Notes: a model not told the origin generated them from the letters alone. A stretch of 64,000 nucleotides of DNA from CAWAVN01 sp963825075 (GCA_963825075.1 CAWGRX010000033.1:1-64000), one strand, 5' to 3'. Shown: positions 1-11,607, numbered from the stretch's first letter. A program made the numbers and translations.

Positions 1-63
1 CACGATGGGGTTTGCTCAGTGGAGTTGCACTCGTTATGGTTTGCCCGCAACACGCGACGGTGT

Positions 64-2050
64 TTAAGGTTGAAATCGAATCAAGACTCCCTCCGTGGTT
101 TGACCCGCATTTACCGTAATGCGGGTGGCTCGGCGGAAGGGGCGGCTGGGGACCTCGTGGACCTCATAAGACTTCTCGATGGTAAATTCATCGTCCGTTG
201 GATTGGGCAACGCCGGGATTTCGGAATCTCGAACGGATTCACAGGCCGCTTTCAAACCATAGTTTCCCGGATACACGTTTTGAAATTCAAATCGCCCGTC
301 GGTTCCAACGCGGGTTTCGTATTGGAGGCCCGTCCTGGAGAATAACACCGCCCAGAGCGGGCCCTTCGCGTCCGAGATGTGGGAAACCTGCCCGCGAACT
401 TTTCCCGAAGCTTGGGTGCTCAGTTCAAGCTGTTTGGTCTTGCCTTGCTGAATTTTGAGGGGACCTTCCAGAGCGACAATCCGGGCGGGAGTTTCCACCA
501 GGAGATGCCAATTCTCGTCTTGAAAGGGAACATCCAACGAGAATTTCCCGTCGCGGACGATCGTGCTGGCAATCACTTTTCCATCGCCCGCGGTCGTTCG
601 GCCGCGCATGGTATGGGAGTTGATCGCATTAAACTTTCGGGGCGGCAACCACAGCGCGACCCGTGCGAATTTCAGCAGTTCACCGCCATTTTTTACCGTG
701 CCGGCTACTCGTTGCTGAAAACTGGCCGGTTCACGGGATTCGGTCTTTTTTTTCTTCATTTTGACCTGGATGCCATCGATGTCCTCAAGCGTCGAGACTT
801 TGGGCGTAAAGGCCTCGGCATCTTCGTAGCCATCGGCCGAGACGGTCAGGTGATATTCCGTGGGATAGGAGTAAGTCAGCGAGAAACTTCCCGGCTTGGG
901 TTGTATGAACGAGGAATTTCGGCAGCCGCTGAGAACCACCTCGCCATTCTTCTTCCGCGCAAAAGCAGCGCAGAATCCGCGTGACCTGGACGGGCCTGCC
1001 GGTTTCCGCATCCACGGCCCTTCCGCGGATCGTGGCCACCGGCTCGAGGCGGACTTCCAGTTTGGGCGAGGTGACGGTGATCTCTTCCAAGGCCTGTTTG
1101 TAGCGTGGCCATGTCATGCTCTTGTCCATGAAAGGGAGCGGAGGCGTCTGTTTGACTTCGAAATGTTCAAATCCTTTGGAGGTGCGCCGGACGCCCCAGT
1201 CGATCGGCACATAGCCATCCACTTGAATTTGCATCTGAAACATGGCCTTCTGAGAGAATCCGCGCAGGACAAATTTGCCTTCTAGATCGGTTTTTGTGGT
1301 AAACGCATTGGATCGGACCGGGACGTCGGGAACCGGTTCCCCCTTTTCGTTTTTCACGACGCCCGTGACGGGATCATCCGGTTTGAGAATCAAGTCCGGG
1401 AGCGCGCCTTCGGAGGCGGCGGATTGAAAAGTCTCGCCCAGAACCAATAGGGACAAATAGCCTGGAGCTTCGACACGGGCATAATGAGACCCGGCGGGAA
1501 GGAGCGGTGTTTGAAAGCGCCCGTTCGCGTCGGTCGTCGCTTTCACGTCTTCGCTATTCAGGCCCGAACGTCCGTAGGTTCCACATTGAACCGAGGCCCC
1601 TCGAATCGGCCGGCCTTGATGATCGACCACACGTCCTGTGTAGGTTCGCCCTGGTTCGACAATGATGTCGCCGAGCGGTTTGTCCCGGCCGGGAAACAAA
1701 GTGATCCGCCGACCGGGCACAAAACCGAATCCAAAATCCTCCGCCCAGATTTCCAGCCCCTGATGAAACCGGTGAATGGGGCGAGTATCGAGATCCTCAA
1801 CCGTGAGGGAGAACGTTCCGTCCGCGCTGGTTTTCGTTTTCCCCAGCGTCGAGCCAGCCAGCCCGGGCAAAGTGACCACTGCCCCGGAAATTGGGGTTCC
1901 TTTCTCTGTGAGCACGCGTCCGGAAAATGTTCCCGCCTTCGGCAAACTTTGCACTTCCTCCGGCGATTTCCCCATTCCCCCGCCCGCAGTTGCCTTTGAC
2001 GCAAAATTCAATAACAGTCCGGCAGCAACAAACAAAATGGTGCGGCGCAT
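64..2050 (-). CDS. Exported carboxypeptidase-regulatory-like (CarboxypepD_reg) repeat protein, frameshifted
   Basis: The N-terminus has a classic signal peptide (about residues 1-22, basic start then a hydrophobic stretch ending near an ATA-G site). It is followed by several beta-sandwich modules of the carboxypeptidase-regulatory type, recognisable by the recurring pattern G-x-V-x-x-x-x-G-x-P-(I/V)-x-x-(A/V)-x-V and 'T(D/S)ADGTFSL'-like strands, at roughly residues 40-100, 135-205, 230-290 and 340 onward. Such proteins are exported, and the modules probably serve adhesion or protein-protein contact; no catalytic domain is visible. The reading frame breaks near 960-1000: the 5' part runs out of frame, while the sequence from about 1000 down to 64 continues the same domain type in the next frame. 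One extra base explains it. Start at 2050 is an ATG followed directly by the signal peptide. Confidence 0.75.
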
Positions 2051-2408
<358 letters not shown>

Positions 2409-4171
2409 ATGAATCGATTTGCGAGGAATTTTCTGTTTGTCGGGGCCGGAGCTTGTGCCCTGATGATGGTCGTTTTCCTGGCGGTGCCCGCGCGGGCGGA
2501 GACTCCCGCGGAGCAACCGGCCGGGCCGGTATATCAACACGGCGTGGTGGCGGCGGATCATCCGCTGGCGAGCCGGGCCGGTCTGGAAATGCTCGAAAAA
2601 GGCGGGAACGTCGTAGATGCCGCGGTCGCCACGTCCTTTGCCCTTTCGGTCGTGCGGCCGTCGAGTTGCGGGATCGGGGGCGGCGGGTTTATGGTGATCT
2701 GGAACGCCAAAACACAAAAATCCGTCGCCTTGGACTACCGGGAAAAAGCGCCCGCCGCCGCGTCGCGGGAGATGTACGTCAAAGCCCGCAAGAAAAATCC
2801 CGACAATCCCTATCCCAGCCGGGACGGAGCCCTCGCGGTCGCGGTGCCGGGCAACGTCGCCGGGTTATGCCATGCCCTGGAGAAATACGGGACCTTCGAT
2901 CTGTCCACGGTCTTGGCACCCGCGATTCGCTATTGCAAAGAGGGCATTCCCGTGGATGCCCATTCCCGCGACATCCAACGCGAAGTGCTGGACGATTTCG
3001 AGAAGCATCCCCGAATGCGCACGCAGTTTGCCGCGCTCTATAAACTCTATCTCAACGAGGGAAAGCCCTGGCCGGAGAACGCCCGCTTCTATTCGCCTTT
3101 GGGTCCGGTGCTCGAGCGAATCGCGAAACAGGGCCCAGCGGGTTTCTACGAAGGCGAGGTCGCGGAGGCGATCGCTGGGTCGCTGCAAAAGGCCGGGGGC
3201 ATCATCACAAAACAGGATCTAAAAAACATGGCCCCCAAGGAGCGAAACGTGCTTCGGGGGGAATATCGGGGCCGGACGATTCTCACCATGCCGCCGCCGT
3301 CCAGCGGAGGCACGGCTCTCTTGGAGATCTTAAATATCCTCACGGCCTGGACCGCGGAGCATCCCGCCCAAGCCCAAGCGATAGCAGCACAACCGAGCCG
3401 AGTATCTCCAGTTGTTGACCGAGGCGATGAAGCACGCCTACGCGGACCGGGCGGAGTTTTTGGGCGACAGCGACTTCGTGGATGTGCCCGGTCAAGACGT
3501 TAATCAGTCCAAAGTACGCGAAACAGATCGCCGGGCGGATCGACCTCCAGAAAACCGGGCCGCTCAAAAGTTACGGCCGGATGCTGCCCTTGAAAGATGC
3601 CGGGACGAGCCATTTTTCGGTGATGGACTCCGCGGGCAACGCGGTGGCCTGCACGGAGACGGTCAACACCCTCTTCGGCAGCCTGTTTGTGGAGCCGAAG
3701 TTTGGGATCGTCTTGAACAATGAGATGGACGACTTCGCCGCGATCCCCGGCGAGCCGAACGCGTTTGGACTCGTTCAAAGCGAAGCCAACACGGTCCAAC
3801 CGGGGAAGAAACCGCTGTCGAGCATGTCGCCCACGATTGTGCTCGACGACGGCAAAGCCGTGATCGCTTTGGGAGCCTCCGGCGGCCCGCGAATCATCAG
3901 TTCCACGCTGCAAGTGCTTTTGAATCTGATGCGATTCGAGATGCTGCCCGGCCGGGCGGTGGCGGAGCCTCGCATCCATCACCAATGGCTGCCCAACGAG
4001 CTGGCCATCGAAAACCCCTTGTACAAAGCCATGAAAGACGCAATGGAACACCGCGGCCACAAGGTCAAAAAGCGAAACGAACTGGCCGTGGTCCAGGCGA
4101 TTTTAAGAACCAAACAGGGCCTCCGCGCCACCAGCGACCCCCGCAAAGATGGCGAACCGGCGGGCTATTGA
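2409..4171 (+). CDS. ggt: Gamma-glutamyltransferase, exported, two frameshifts
   Basis: GGT cleaves gamma-glutamyl bonds of glutathione and related peptides, normally outside the cytoplasm. An N-terminal signal peptide (about residues 1-30, ending at an ARA-type site) fits. Family signatures are clear: 'GGNVVDAAVA' and 'GIGGGGFM' near residues 60-95, a 'PPPSSGG' segment near 300, and the autoprocessing site 'GTSHFSVMD' near residue 399, whose first Thr is the expected nucleophile, followed by 'LNNEMDDF' and 'ALGASGGPRI'. Two extra bases, near 3393-3394 and in the CCC run at 3487-3489, shift the frame twice. The middle piece 'AEYLQLLTEAMKHAYADR' is intact in the intermediate frame, so the full protein (about 586 residues) is well conserved. 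ATG 2409 is preceded by AAAAGGA. Confidence 0.9.
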
Positions 4172-4188
4172 AAGGGCCGGCCCTACAG

Positions 4189-5161
4189 TTACTCAAGCGA
4201 TTTCAGGTCTTTGGCGGCTTCGAGGATTTCCAACTGCTCTTTGCTCATCTTTGAGACATCGACGGGAATCGGCTTTGCCCACAGCGGATTCGCGTGCCGG
4301 GCCAGCAGCCAGTCGAGGGTGCGCTTCGTGATGATGTGCTTGTCGCCATCGTATGGCTGGTATTCCCCTTCCTCCCATCCCTGGCCGATTTGGATGAAGT
4401 CGCTGCCGTCCCAATGTTCGCCCTGCATGATGCCCTGTTGCACACCTTCCCCGATCAATGTGCCTTTCGGTATGCTTTTCCCTTCTTTCGCCGCCAGACG
4501 CACCTGCTGCGGCGTCACCCACGGGAACCCTTCGCATTTCGGGCAGTCAATCACCTTCCATTGACACCCGGGACACACCAAGCGACCATATCCGCAGAAT
4601 GGGCAGGCATTGGGGGCGTTGCGCACCGACTCGGAGCGTAACCGAGCGCGGCCGCGGAACTGGAAGTCCCACATCTTCGGATAAGCTTGAGGCTTGCCGC
4701 TCCGCCCCAACTCATCGCCATCCTGGTTGGCGAACATGACCTCCGCCGTCCGCCAGCCGGTGAGTTTGCTTTCCTTCAAGGCTTCCCGCAGGTCGTCTCG
4801 GATCAAGAGCACGAATTCGAAACCATTGAGCCTGACGAAGGGCGTCGCGACCCCGCCGCTGTCGGCTGCCAGCACCTTGAGATTCTTCCACCAGGCCTGA
4901 GTAACGTGAGTGGGATCGTCGGGGCAGTCTTTGCTGCTCGGTCTCCAATAAGAAACTGGTTTCGAACATGAAACCGAAATAGCCGTCTCTGCCCTGGCGG
5001 ATGAGATCCTCTTCTGTCGGCGTGCGCTTGACGAGAAACTCCCCCGCCCCAGCGCGATCGGGGAACGTGACGTCCTCGTAGAAATCCACGGTATAGAAAT
5101 ACCCGTTGCTCAACTCGCCGGAGCGGTCGAGATAAATTTGTGGTTCTTGCGTGTTTGGCAT
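4189..5161 (-). CDS. Conserved hypothetical protein with three CxxC zinc-ribbon pairs, frameshifted
   Basis: No function is recognised. The C-terminal half holds three closely spaced CxxC pairs (CPFC, CPGC, CPKC at about 4540-4615), which should bind zinc and resemble DnaJ-type or zinc-ribbon knuckles. The N-terminal half has a 'GYFYTVDFYEDV' beta-rich stretch, and the C-terminus is acidic. The frame changes at about 4930-4970: the upstream part ends after 'FMFETSFLL', and the downstream frame reads 'CPDDPTHVTQAWWKNLKVL', consistent with one extra base. I place the start at the ATG ending at 5161 because the mRNA reads GGGGACATCC just before it; an upstream in-frame extension to 5227 lacks this. 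It is transcribed towards ggt (convergent) and diverges from the DPP-IV gene at 5329. Confidence 0.65.
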
Positions 5162-5328
5162 GGATGTCCCCTTTGTCAATTGCGATTGTCGAACCGGATT
5201 GGTCGCAGCGGGGTGAGAAGGCCCCAAAAACGTTGCATCATTTGTTTCAAACAGGCCGGAGTCGGGGTAGAATTGGTCGTCTTCGAGAACACCAATTTAG
5301 GCCTTTGCACCTTTGATGAACAACCCCA

Positions 5329-7619
5329 ATGAGTTTTCCCTTGAGCGTATTAAAGCGGCCCGCATTCGCGGCCGGATGGTTTTTTCTGATTTGTTGTTCG
5401 GGCGGGTTTTGCGGGGAGAAGCCGAAACCCGCCGATCCTTCCCGATTGACTTTGGAGCGGATTTACGGGGGCGATGAGTTCCAGGCCAAGCAGCCCCATC
5501 TGCGTTGGCTGAAAAACGCCCCGGCTTACACGACGCTGGAACCCTCGAAGCTGGCCCCCGACAGCCGGGACATCGTCCGCTGGGATGCCAAGACCGGGGA
5601 GTCCCGCGTGATGGTCTCGGCGGCGGATTTGAGGCCTTCGCTCGAAGAGGAGCCGCTCTCGATCGACGATTACGCCTTCTCCGCGGATGAAGGTTTGGTG
5701 TTGATCTATACTCGTTCCAAACGGGTTTGGCGACGGAACACCCGTGGCGACTATTGGGTGCTCGACCGCACTCACCGTAAGCTCCATCAACTCGGGGAAA
5801 TTCGCGAAGCCGTCTTCCCTGATGTTCGCCAAGCTCTCTCCCGCAGGGAACGCCGCGGCCTATGTCTATGAGCGAAACATCTATCTGGAAAATCTGTCTG
5901 GACGGTTCAGTCAAGCAACTGACCGAGACTGCCAGCGAAAACATTATCAACGGCACCTTCGATTGGGCGTATGAGGAAGAACTGGGCCTGCGGGACGGGT
6001 TTCAGTTTAATCCCGCGGGCGACGCGATCGCGTTCTGGCAACTCGACACCACCGGCGTCAACAAAATCCCGCTGGTCAACAACACCGAGACGTTTTATCC
6101 CGAAGTCACGTGGATCCCCTATCCCAAAACCGGCCAGCGAAACTCCGCCTGCCGGGTGGGGGTGATCGACCTGGGCATCGGCAAAACGGATTGGATCGAC
6201 GTGCAGGGCGATCCGCGAAATTATTACATCGCCCGCATGGACTGGCTGGACAACTCGCGGGAAGTGCTGATCCAACAACTCAACCGCCGACAAAATACCA
6301 ACCGCGTGATGCTCTACGACAAGGATGCCCACAAACTAAAAACGATCCTCACAGATCAGGATGATGCCTGGGTCGATGTGCACGATGAACTCCATTGGAT
6401 CGACGACGGTAAACGCTTTACGTGGATCAGCGAACGGGACGGCTGGCGGCACGTGTATCTGGTTTCGCGGGACGGCAAGAAAACCACCTTGGCGACGCCA
6501 GGGGAGTTTGACGTGATTCAATTCTTGCGAGTCGATAATAAAGGTCGTTGGCTGTATTTCATCGCCTCGCCAGAGAATCCCGCCCAGCGCTATTTGTACC
6601 GCGTAAAGTTTGACGGGACGGATCTCGAACGGCTTACGCCGGCTTCGGAAACCGGTTGGAATGATTATCAGATCTCAGACGATGCCAAGTGGGCGGTCCA
6701 TACGCGGTCCGATTTTGACACGCCGCCGCGGAGCGAACTCATCCGCCTGCCTTCGCACGAGAACCAGCGGGACTTGGAATTAAACCAGGACTTACAAAAA
6801 AAAGTCGGCCAACTGAAGCGTTCGCCCGCGGAGTTTTTCTATGTGGACATCGGCGATGGGGTGAAGCTGCACGGCTGGTGCATCAAGCCGCCGGACTTTG
6901 ATCCGGAGAAAAAGTATCCGCTATTCGTTTACGTGTATGGAGAGCCGGCGGGGCAGACCGTGACCGACCGCTGGGGCGGTTCGGGTTATCTTTGGCATAC
7001 GATGCTCGCGCAACAAGGCTACGTCGTCGTCAGCCTGGATAACCGCGGCACCCGTGCTCCGCGCGGGCGGGATTGGCGAAAGGCGGCCTATCGGAAGATT
7101 GGAATTTTGTCCCCAAAAGAACAAGCCGCAGGCGCCCGGGCGCTGCTCAAAAAACGGCCGTATCTCGATCCCAAGCGGGTCGGCATCTGGGGTTGGAGCG
7201 GCGGCGGATCGTCGAGCCTGCAGGCGATTTTCAAGTATCCCAAACTGTACCGCATGGCGATCGCCGTCGCCCCCGTGCCCAACCAGCGGTATTACGACAC
7301 GATCTATCAGGAACGCTACATGGGCTTGCCGGGGGATAATGTGGAGGGATTTCGCGAAGGCTCGGCGATCAACTTTGCCCATCAGCTCGAAGGGGACCTG
7401 CTCTTGATCCACGGCACGGGCGACGACAACTGCCACTATCAAACCACGGAATTGCTCATCAACGAACTGATTCGCCACAACAAGCAGTTCCGCATGTTCG
7501 CCTATCCGGGCCGGACGCATTCCATCCGCGAAGGCAAAAACACGACGCGGCATCTGCGGCGGATGATGACGGACTTCCTCCACGAAAAACTGCCTCTTTC
7601 GCCCGCCCCTCAACAATAA
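5329..7619 (+). CDS. Dipeptidyl-peptidase IV-type prolyl peptidase (S9B), exported, two frameshifts
   Basis: S9 serine peptidase removing X-Pro or X-Ala dipeptides from peptide N-termini. A hydrophobic leader near residues 13-30 suggests export. An N-terminal beta-propeller of the DPP-IV type ('PSLMFAKLSPAGNAAAYV', 'GTFDWAYEEELGLRDGF') is followed by an alpha/beta-hydrolase domain carrying the triad: Ser in 'GWSGGGSSSLQA' (about 7190), Asp in 'HGTGDDNCHYQ' (about 7420) and His in 'PGRTHSIREG' (about 7515). Two extra bases break the frame, one in the GGGG run at 5794-5797 and one in the GG at 5900-5901; the three pieces join into a normal family member of about 763 residues. The ATG at 5329 lacks a clear Shine-Dalgarno. 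Together with GGT, M1 and S9A peptidases nearby it suggests peptide scavenging outside the cytoplasm. Confidence 0.9.
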
Positions 7620-7995
7620 AGCTCCTTTGCGGTCGCGATTTACCTGCTCTTCGGCACGGCTGGGGGCGGGTTTTTGCGGTTTGCGCGATCTTTTCTCTTC
7701 AAACATCTTTTCTCTTCAAACACCGAGACGGTTTTGCCTTGAAGCGGGATGACCGTTGTTGCCCGTAAATGGCATGGGATCGGCGAAACCGGGCCCATCC
7801 GCAATGCTTTACCTTCGATAAACATTTACACAAAGAGCCGCAAAAACAAGGCAGGTTCCATGATGTCAATTGGAAACGTGGAACTATGTTTTTAAGAACC
7901 CGTCTTCGGATTTTCGATTCGGATTCAAAGCACCCCAACCGCCGATGGCCTCAATCGGCGGAGAAAACTTCAGAGAGCAACATGGGAGTGGAAGG
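7620..7995. other. Leader region before the GGDEF gene
   Basis: Up to 376 bases depending on which start of the next gene is used. It contains a perfect 17-base direct duplication at 7688-7721. No rRNA, tRNA or riboswitch fold was recognised. If the upstream TTG (7870) or ATG (7945) starts are used instead, the gap shrinks to about 250-325 bases. Confidence 0.5.
7688..7721. repeat. 17-base perfect tandem duplication
   Basis: The unit ATCTTTTCTCTTCAAAC occurs twice without a gap, at 7688-7704 and 7705-7721, downstream of the DPP-IV gene. The pyrimidine-rich composition differs from the surrounding GC-rich coding sequence. It may be a simple duplication. Confidence 0.85.
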
Positions 7996-9018
7996 GTGAT
8001 CGACCCAAACGGACAATGCGAACTGCGCGGCATTCACATGGTGCCCCACGATTCACCGCATTACGAACCCTTGATTCTGCCTCAGACGATGAGCCTGGGC
8101 GAAATCTCGTCCCGAATGGGCAACCACTTCGGCGTGTTCGTCTCGGATGAATCCGGGCACATCGTGGGTTTGATTTCTGCGGACGAAATTGCCAGCCGAC
8201 TCAACATGGGGCATCCCCGCGAACGGGAACGCTGGGCTCAATCTCCGCTTTCCTCGCTGCTGTTGACCAGACTGTTCGCCGCCCAGACCGGCGAAATGAA
8301 CAGCCAATCGTTCGACTCCTCGACCGCGATTCTCGATGAAGGTCAAATCGTCGGCCTCGCCACGGAGAGCGACGTGCTTATCAGTTGGCGGCACATTCTG
8401 CCCGCACTGACCAAGGCGGCGACGGATCCGCTGACCTCGTTAATCAATCGGGCCAGTTTTGAGCGCCGACTGCACGAGGAATGGGACCGCTCTACGCGGT
8501 GGAATCAATCGATCGGCGTGATTTTCTGCGATATCGACCGCTTCAAAAGCATCAACGACACATACGGCCATCAGTTCGGCGACATGGTGATTCAGAACAT
8601 CGCGCGGATTCTGGAGGCCAGCCTCAGGTCTTACGATTTGGTTTCCCGCTACGGCGGGGACGAGTTCGTCTGTCTTTGCATGGGCTGCCGGCCGGGCGAA
8701 ATCGCCATTCCTTTAAGTCGGGTGCTCAGCGAGGTCAACGCCTTCGTTCACAGCCGCCACGGAAAAAGTCTCCAGGCCACTGCGACCTTGGGAGCGGCTG
8801 TGTTCCACGTGGGCTTCGATCGTCTCGAACCTTACGACCTGGTGCAAGCCGCCGACCAATGCCTGTATCGCGCGAAGTCCGAGGGCCGGGGGTTGGGATA
8901 TTTTCAGGATGTCGAGCACCTGGCTCAACCGGTCCAGGAAATCGTAATGGTTCCGATCACCGGCGTTGAAGAAGCCGTCGATTCGGAGGTCTCCAATTCG
9001 GACGAAGTCGCCGTGTGA
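7996..9018 (+). CDS. CBS-like/GGDEF diguanylate cyclase
   Basis: Predicted to make cyclic-di-GMP from two GTP. The C-terminal half is a GGDEF domain with the intact signature 'RYGGDEF' (about 8647-8667), the substrate-binding 'DIDRFKSINDTYGHQ' stretch, and an RxxD product-inhibition site (RSYD) five residues before GGDEF. The N-terminal half has two CBS-like half-repeats ('GVFVSDESGHIVGLISADEI' and 'ILDEGQIVGLATESDVL'), a possible nucleotide-sensing input; no membrane segment is seen. I prefer the GTG at 7996 because GGGAG lies 7 bases upstream; in-frame starts at 7870 (TTG) and 7945 (ATG) are possible but lack a good ribosome site. The stop codon overlaps the following gene's region, so this is the first gene of a tight operon. 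Confidence 0.88.
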   Translation: MIDPNGQCELRGIHMVPHDSPHYEPLILPQTMSLGEISSRMGNHFGVFVSDESGHIVGLISADEIASRLNMGHPRERERWAQSPLSSLLLTRLFAAQTGEMNSQSFDSSTAILDEGQIVGLATESDVLISWRHILPALTKAATDPLTSLINRASFERRLHEEWDRSTRWNQSIGVIFCDIDRFKSINDTYGHQFGDMVIQNIARILEASLRSYDLVSRYGGDEFVCLCMGCRPGEIAIPLSRVLSEVNAFVHSRHGKSLQATATLGAAVFHVGFDRLEPYDLVQAADQCLYRAKSEGRGLGYFQDVEHLAQPVQEIVMVPITGVEEAVDSEVSNSDEVAV

Positions 9019-9026
9019 GGTGCAAG

Positions 9027-10184
9027 ATGATTCCTACCGATCTTCACACAACGCATGCCGCAAAAGCCGACCTTTCTGCGTGGGCGCTTTGCGGCCGCGT
9101 CGGTCCCGATCAACCCGTGATGCGCGTCGTTCTTACCGACAACGTGTTCAGCATCGGCCGCCACGATCAAAATCGTTTGTGCCTCCCCAACCAAACAGTT
9201 TCGAGCCGGCACGCAGAGCTGATTTCCATACCCGAAGGTCTGTTGGTGCGGGACTTGGGAAGTACGAACGGCACGTTCGTCAATGGCAAGCGCGTGGAAG
9301 GTAGCCAACTGGCCGGGGCGGGCGACATTCTGCAGTTCGGTTCTTCCATCTTCCATTTGGAATCGGCGGACCATGCCACCAAGCCTTTGACGGAAAAAGT
9401 CGAGGTGGGAAGCGATTGTCTGGGCCGGCTCCAATTCGTAAAGCTGTTCCAAACCGCCGCTCTCAATCCGTATTTCCAACCCGTTGTCAACTTGCAGGAC
9501 ATGTCGCGAGTGGGATTTGAAGCTTTGGCCCGCAGCGAACTGGTCGGTTTGGAGACTCCTCAAATCATGTTCGAAGTCGCCGCCGAGCGGAACGCCGAAA
9601 TCGAACTGAGTTGTCTCGTCCGCCGGGAGGCTTTGCATCTGGCGAGATTGCTGTCTCCGGACGAGCAGATTTTTCTGAATACGCATCCGCGGGAATTGGG
9701 GGATCCAGAGTTCTTGGAATCCATCCATGAACTGAGGGAGACTTTTCCCGAACAGTCTCTGGTTCTGGAAATTCACGAGGCCGCGGTGACGGACTTGGAT
9801 TTGCTGCACCGGATTCGGGAAACGCTTTTGGCGCTGGGGATTGGTCTGTCTTACGACGATTTCGGAGCGGGGCAAGCCCGGTTGTTGGAACTGGGGGAAG
9901 TGCCCCCGGATGTTTTGAAATTCGACAACCAACTGATTCACGATCTGCCGTGCGCCACGCGGGAACGGCAGCGGCTGGTCGAATGCCTGGTCACGGTCAC
10001 CAAGGAGATGGGGATTTTGGCGCTCGCGGAATGCGTGGAAACCGAGGCCGAAGTCCAGCTCTGCCGCGAGTTGGGTTTTGATCTGGCACAGGGATTTTAC
10101 TTCGGCGCGCCGGCCCCGATTGGGGAATGGGCTCCGAAAGCGGACTGCGAATCGTTGTCAAACTGGAGAGGTCAATCGGAATGA
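9027..10184 (+). CDS. FHA-EAL protein: phosphothreonine-binding domain fused to cyclic-di-GMP phosphodiesterase
   Basis: The N-terminal FHA domain (about residues 20-95) has its key residues: 'SIGRHDQN', 'SSRHAEL' and 'DLGSTNGTFVNG'; such domains bind phosphothreonine peptides. The C-terminal EAL domain (about 125-370) should hydrolyse cyclic-di-GMP. Its catalytic set is present: 'FEALAR' (EAL with the ExLxR pattern), 'LVLEIHE', 'YDDFGAG', 'LKFD', 'LAECVE' and 'LAQGFYFG'. It therefore looks active, opposite to the preceding cyclase. The chosen ATG (9027) has GAGG 6 bases upstream, overlapping the cyclase stop at 9016-9018. Its own stop overlaps the next ATG (ATGA, 10181-10184), so translation is probably coupled. 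A kinase two genes downstream is an obvious candidate source of the phospho-signal. Confidence 0.9.
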   Translation: MIPTDLHTTHAAKADLSAWALCGRVGPDQPVMRVVLTDNVFSIGRHDQNRLCLPNQTVSSRHAELISIPEGLLVRDLGSTNGTFVNGKRVEGSQLAGAGDILQFGSSIFHLESADHATKPLTEKVEVGSDCLGRLQFVKLFQTAALNPYFQPVVNLQDMSRVGFEALARSELVGLETPQIMFEVAAERNAEIELSCLVRREALHLARLLSPDEQIFLNTHPRELGDPEFLESIHELRETFPEQSLVLEIHEAAVTDLDLLHRIRETLLALGIGLSYDDFGAGQARLLELGEVPPDVLKFDNQLIHDLPCATRERQRLVECLVTVTKEMGILALAECVETEAEVQLCRELGFDLAQGFYFGAPAPIGEWAPKADCESLSNWRGQSE

Positions 10185-11526
10185 TCGCCGCATTAACGTC
10201 CACTTCCCCGGCGGGGGACCGCACACTCCTCAAAACCTTACTCTCCGGGGAGCGATTTTGGCCCACGGAACTCAGCAGCCTCGAAGAGACCGGCCTCTCC
10301 GAACCGCTGATCGAAGCGATGATTCTCAAAACTTTCCAGACCTACGGGACGATGACCGGGCGGTCGATGGTCGAGCATCTGGGGCTTCCCTTCGGTTTGA
10401 TCGATCCCGAATTGTCCAAACTGCGCACCCTCAAATTGATCGCGCATCAAGGGACGACGCGCCTTTAACGATTACCGCTACGTCCTCACCGATGAAGGCC
10501 GCCGGCAGGCACAGGATCATCTGCGAGAATGCGCCTACGTCGGCACGGCCCCGGTGCCATTGATGGATTACGTGATTTCCGTCGAGGCTCAGGCGATTGC
10601 CGACGAAACCATTCGCCGCGCCGATTTGCACGACGCCTTCCACGACATCAGCGTCGAATCGCAACTGCTCGACTTGTTGGGACCCGCGGTGAACTCGGCG
10701 TCGGGGCTGTTTCTCTACGGCGCTCCGGGGAACGGAAAAACGACCGTGGCCATGCGGCTAACCGATTGCTTCGGCCAGGCGATGTGGCTGCCCAAGGCGA
10801 TTGTCGTGGGGCAGGAAATCATTCGAGTGTTTGATCCTGCGTACCATCTTCCGGTGAAGCGCCCCGCGCAATCGGAGGATGCGGGATTCGATCACCGCTG
10901 GGTCCGCGTCCGGAGGCCGACCGTGATCGTCGGCGGAGAATTGACGCTCGATTCCCTGGAAGCCCGGCACATCTCCCCGAACCTCAGCGAAGCCCCCCTG
11001 CAAATGAAAAGCAACTGCGGCTGCCTTTTGATCGACGATTTCGGCCGGCAGCGCGTGGCCCCCGCGGATCTCCTCAACCGCTGGATCATTCCCCTGGAAA
11101 ATCGCCACGACTTTCTGACCCTGGGCAACGGGCGAAAAATTCAAGTGCCGTTCGAGCAGCTCATCATTTTCTCGACAAACATCGATCCGTCGGAATTGGT
11201 GGACGAGGCCTTCCTTCGCCGGATCCGCTACAAGATCGAAGTCACCGATCCGGACGAAGCCGAGTTCCACGGGCTGTTCGAACTTTACGCCGACCGCATG
11301 GGCTATGGCTACAGTGCCGAGGCCGTGGAATATCTGCTGGAGCATTATTACCGTCCCGGCCAGCGCCTTGAGGCGATGCCATCCGCGGGATCTGATGCAA
11401 CAAGTCAAAAACCACTGCCTGTACCACGAGATGCCTTTTGAAATGCTGCCGGAGTATTTCGACCACGTGGCCCGCGGATTTTTCACCGAAGTCCCCACCA
11501 AGTCCGCGGCCCCCGTTGGGAACTGA
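10181..11526 (+). CDS. Winged-helix/AAA+ ATPase, two frameshifts
   Basis: An N-terminal helix-turn-helix-like segment (about residues 30-110, 'TGRSMVEHLGLP...LSKLRTLKLI' then 'YRYVLTDEGRRQA') reads like a winged helix. It is followed by an AAA+ ATPase core with Walker A 'GAPGNGKTT' (about 10725), Walker B 'LLIDDFG' (about 11026) and a sensor-like 'IIFSTNID' (about 11165). The C-terminal lid ends in 'LRRCHPRDLMQQVKNHC'. Two extra bases interrupt the frame, one in 10440-10465 by a GGG run and one in 11365-11380; all three pieces are needed for a normal protein of about 447 residues. The ATG at 10181 overlaps the EAL gene stop by 4 nt. The target is unknown; the context suggests remodelling or DNA-linked function in the kinase/c-di-GMP module. 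Confidence 0.85.
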
Positions 11527-11607
11527 TCGGCCCCGGCGTTCGTTCCCGGCGGAATGCTCTGCCTCTCTGTCTGTCCATTCTGGTTTTCAAGCAACCTCGA
11601 GCGATCC

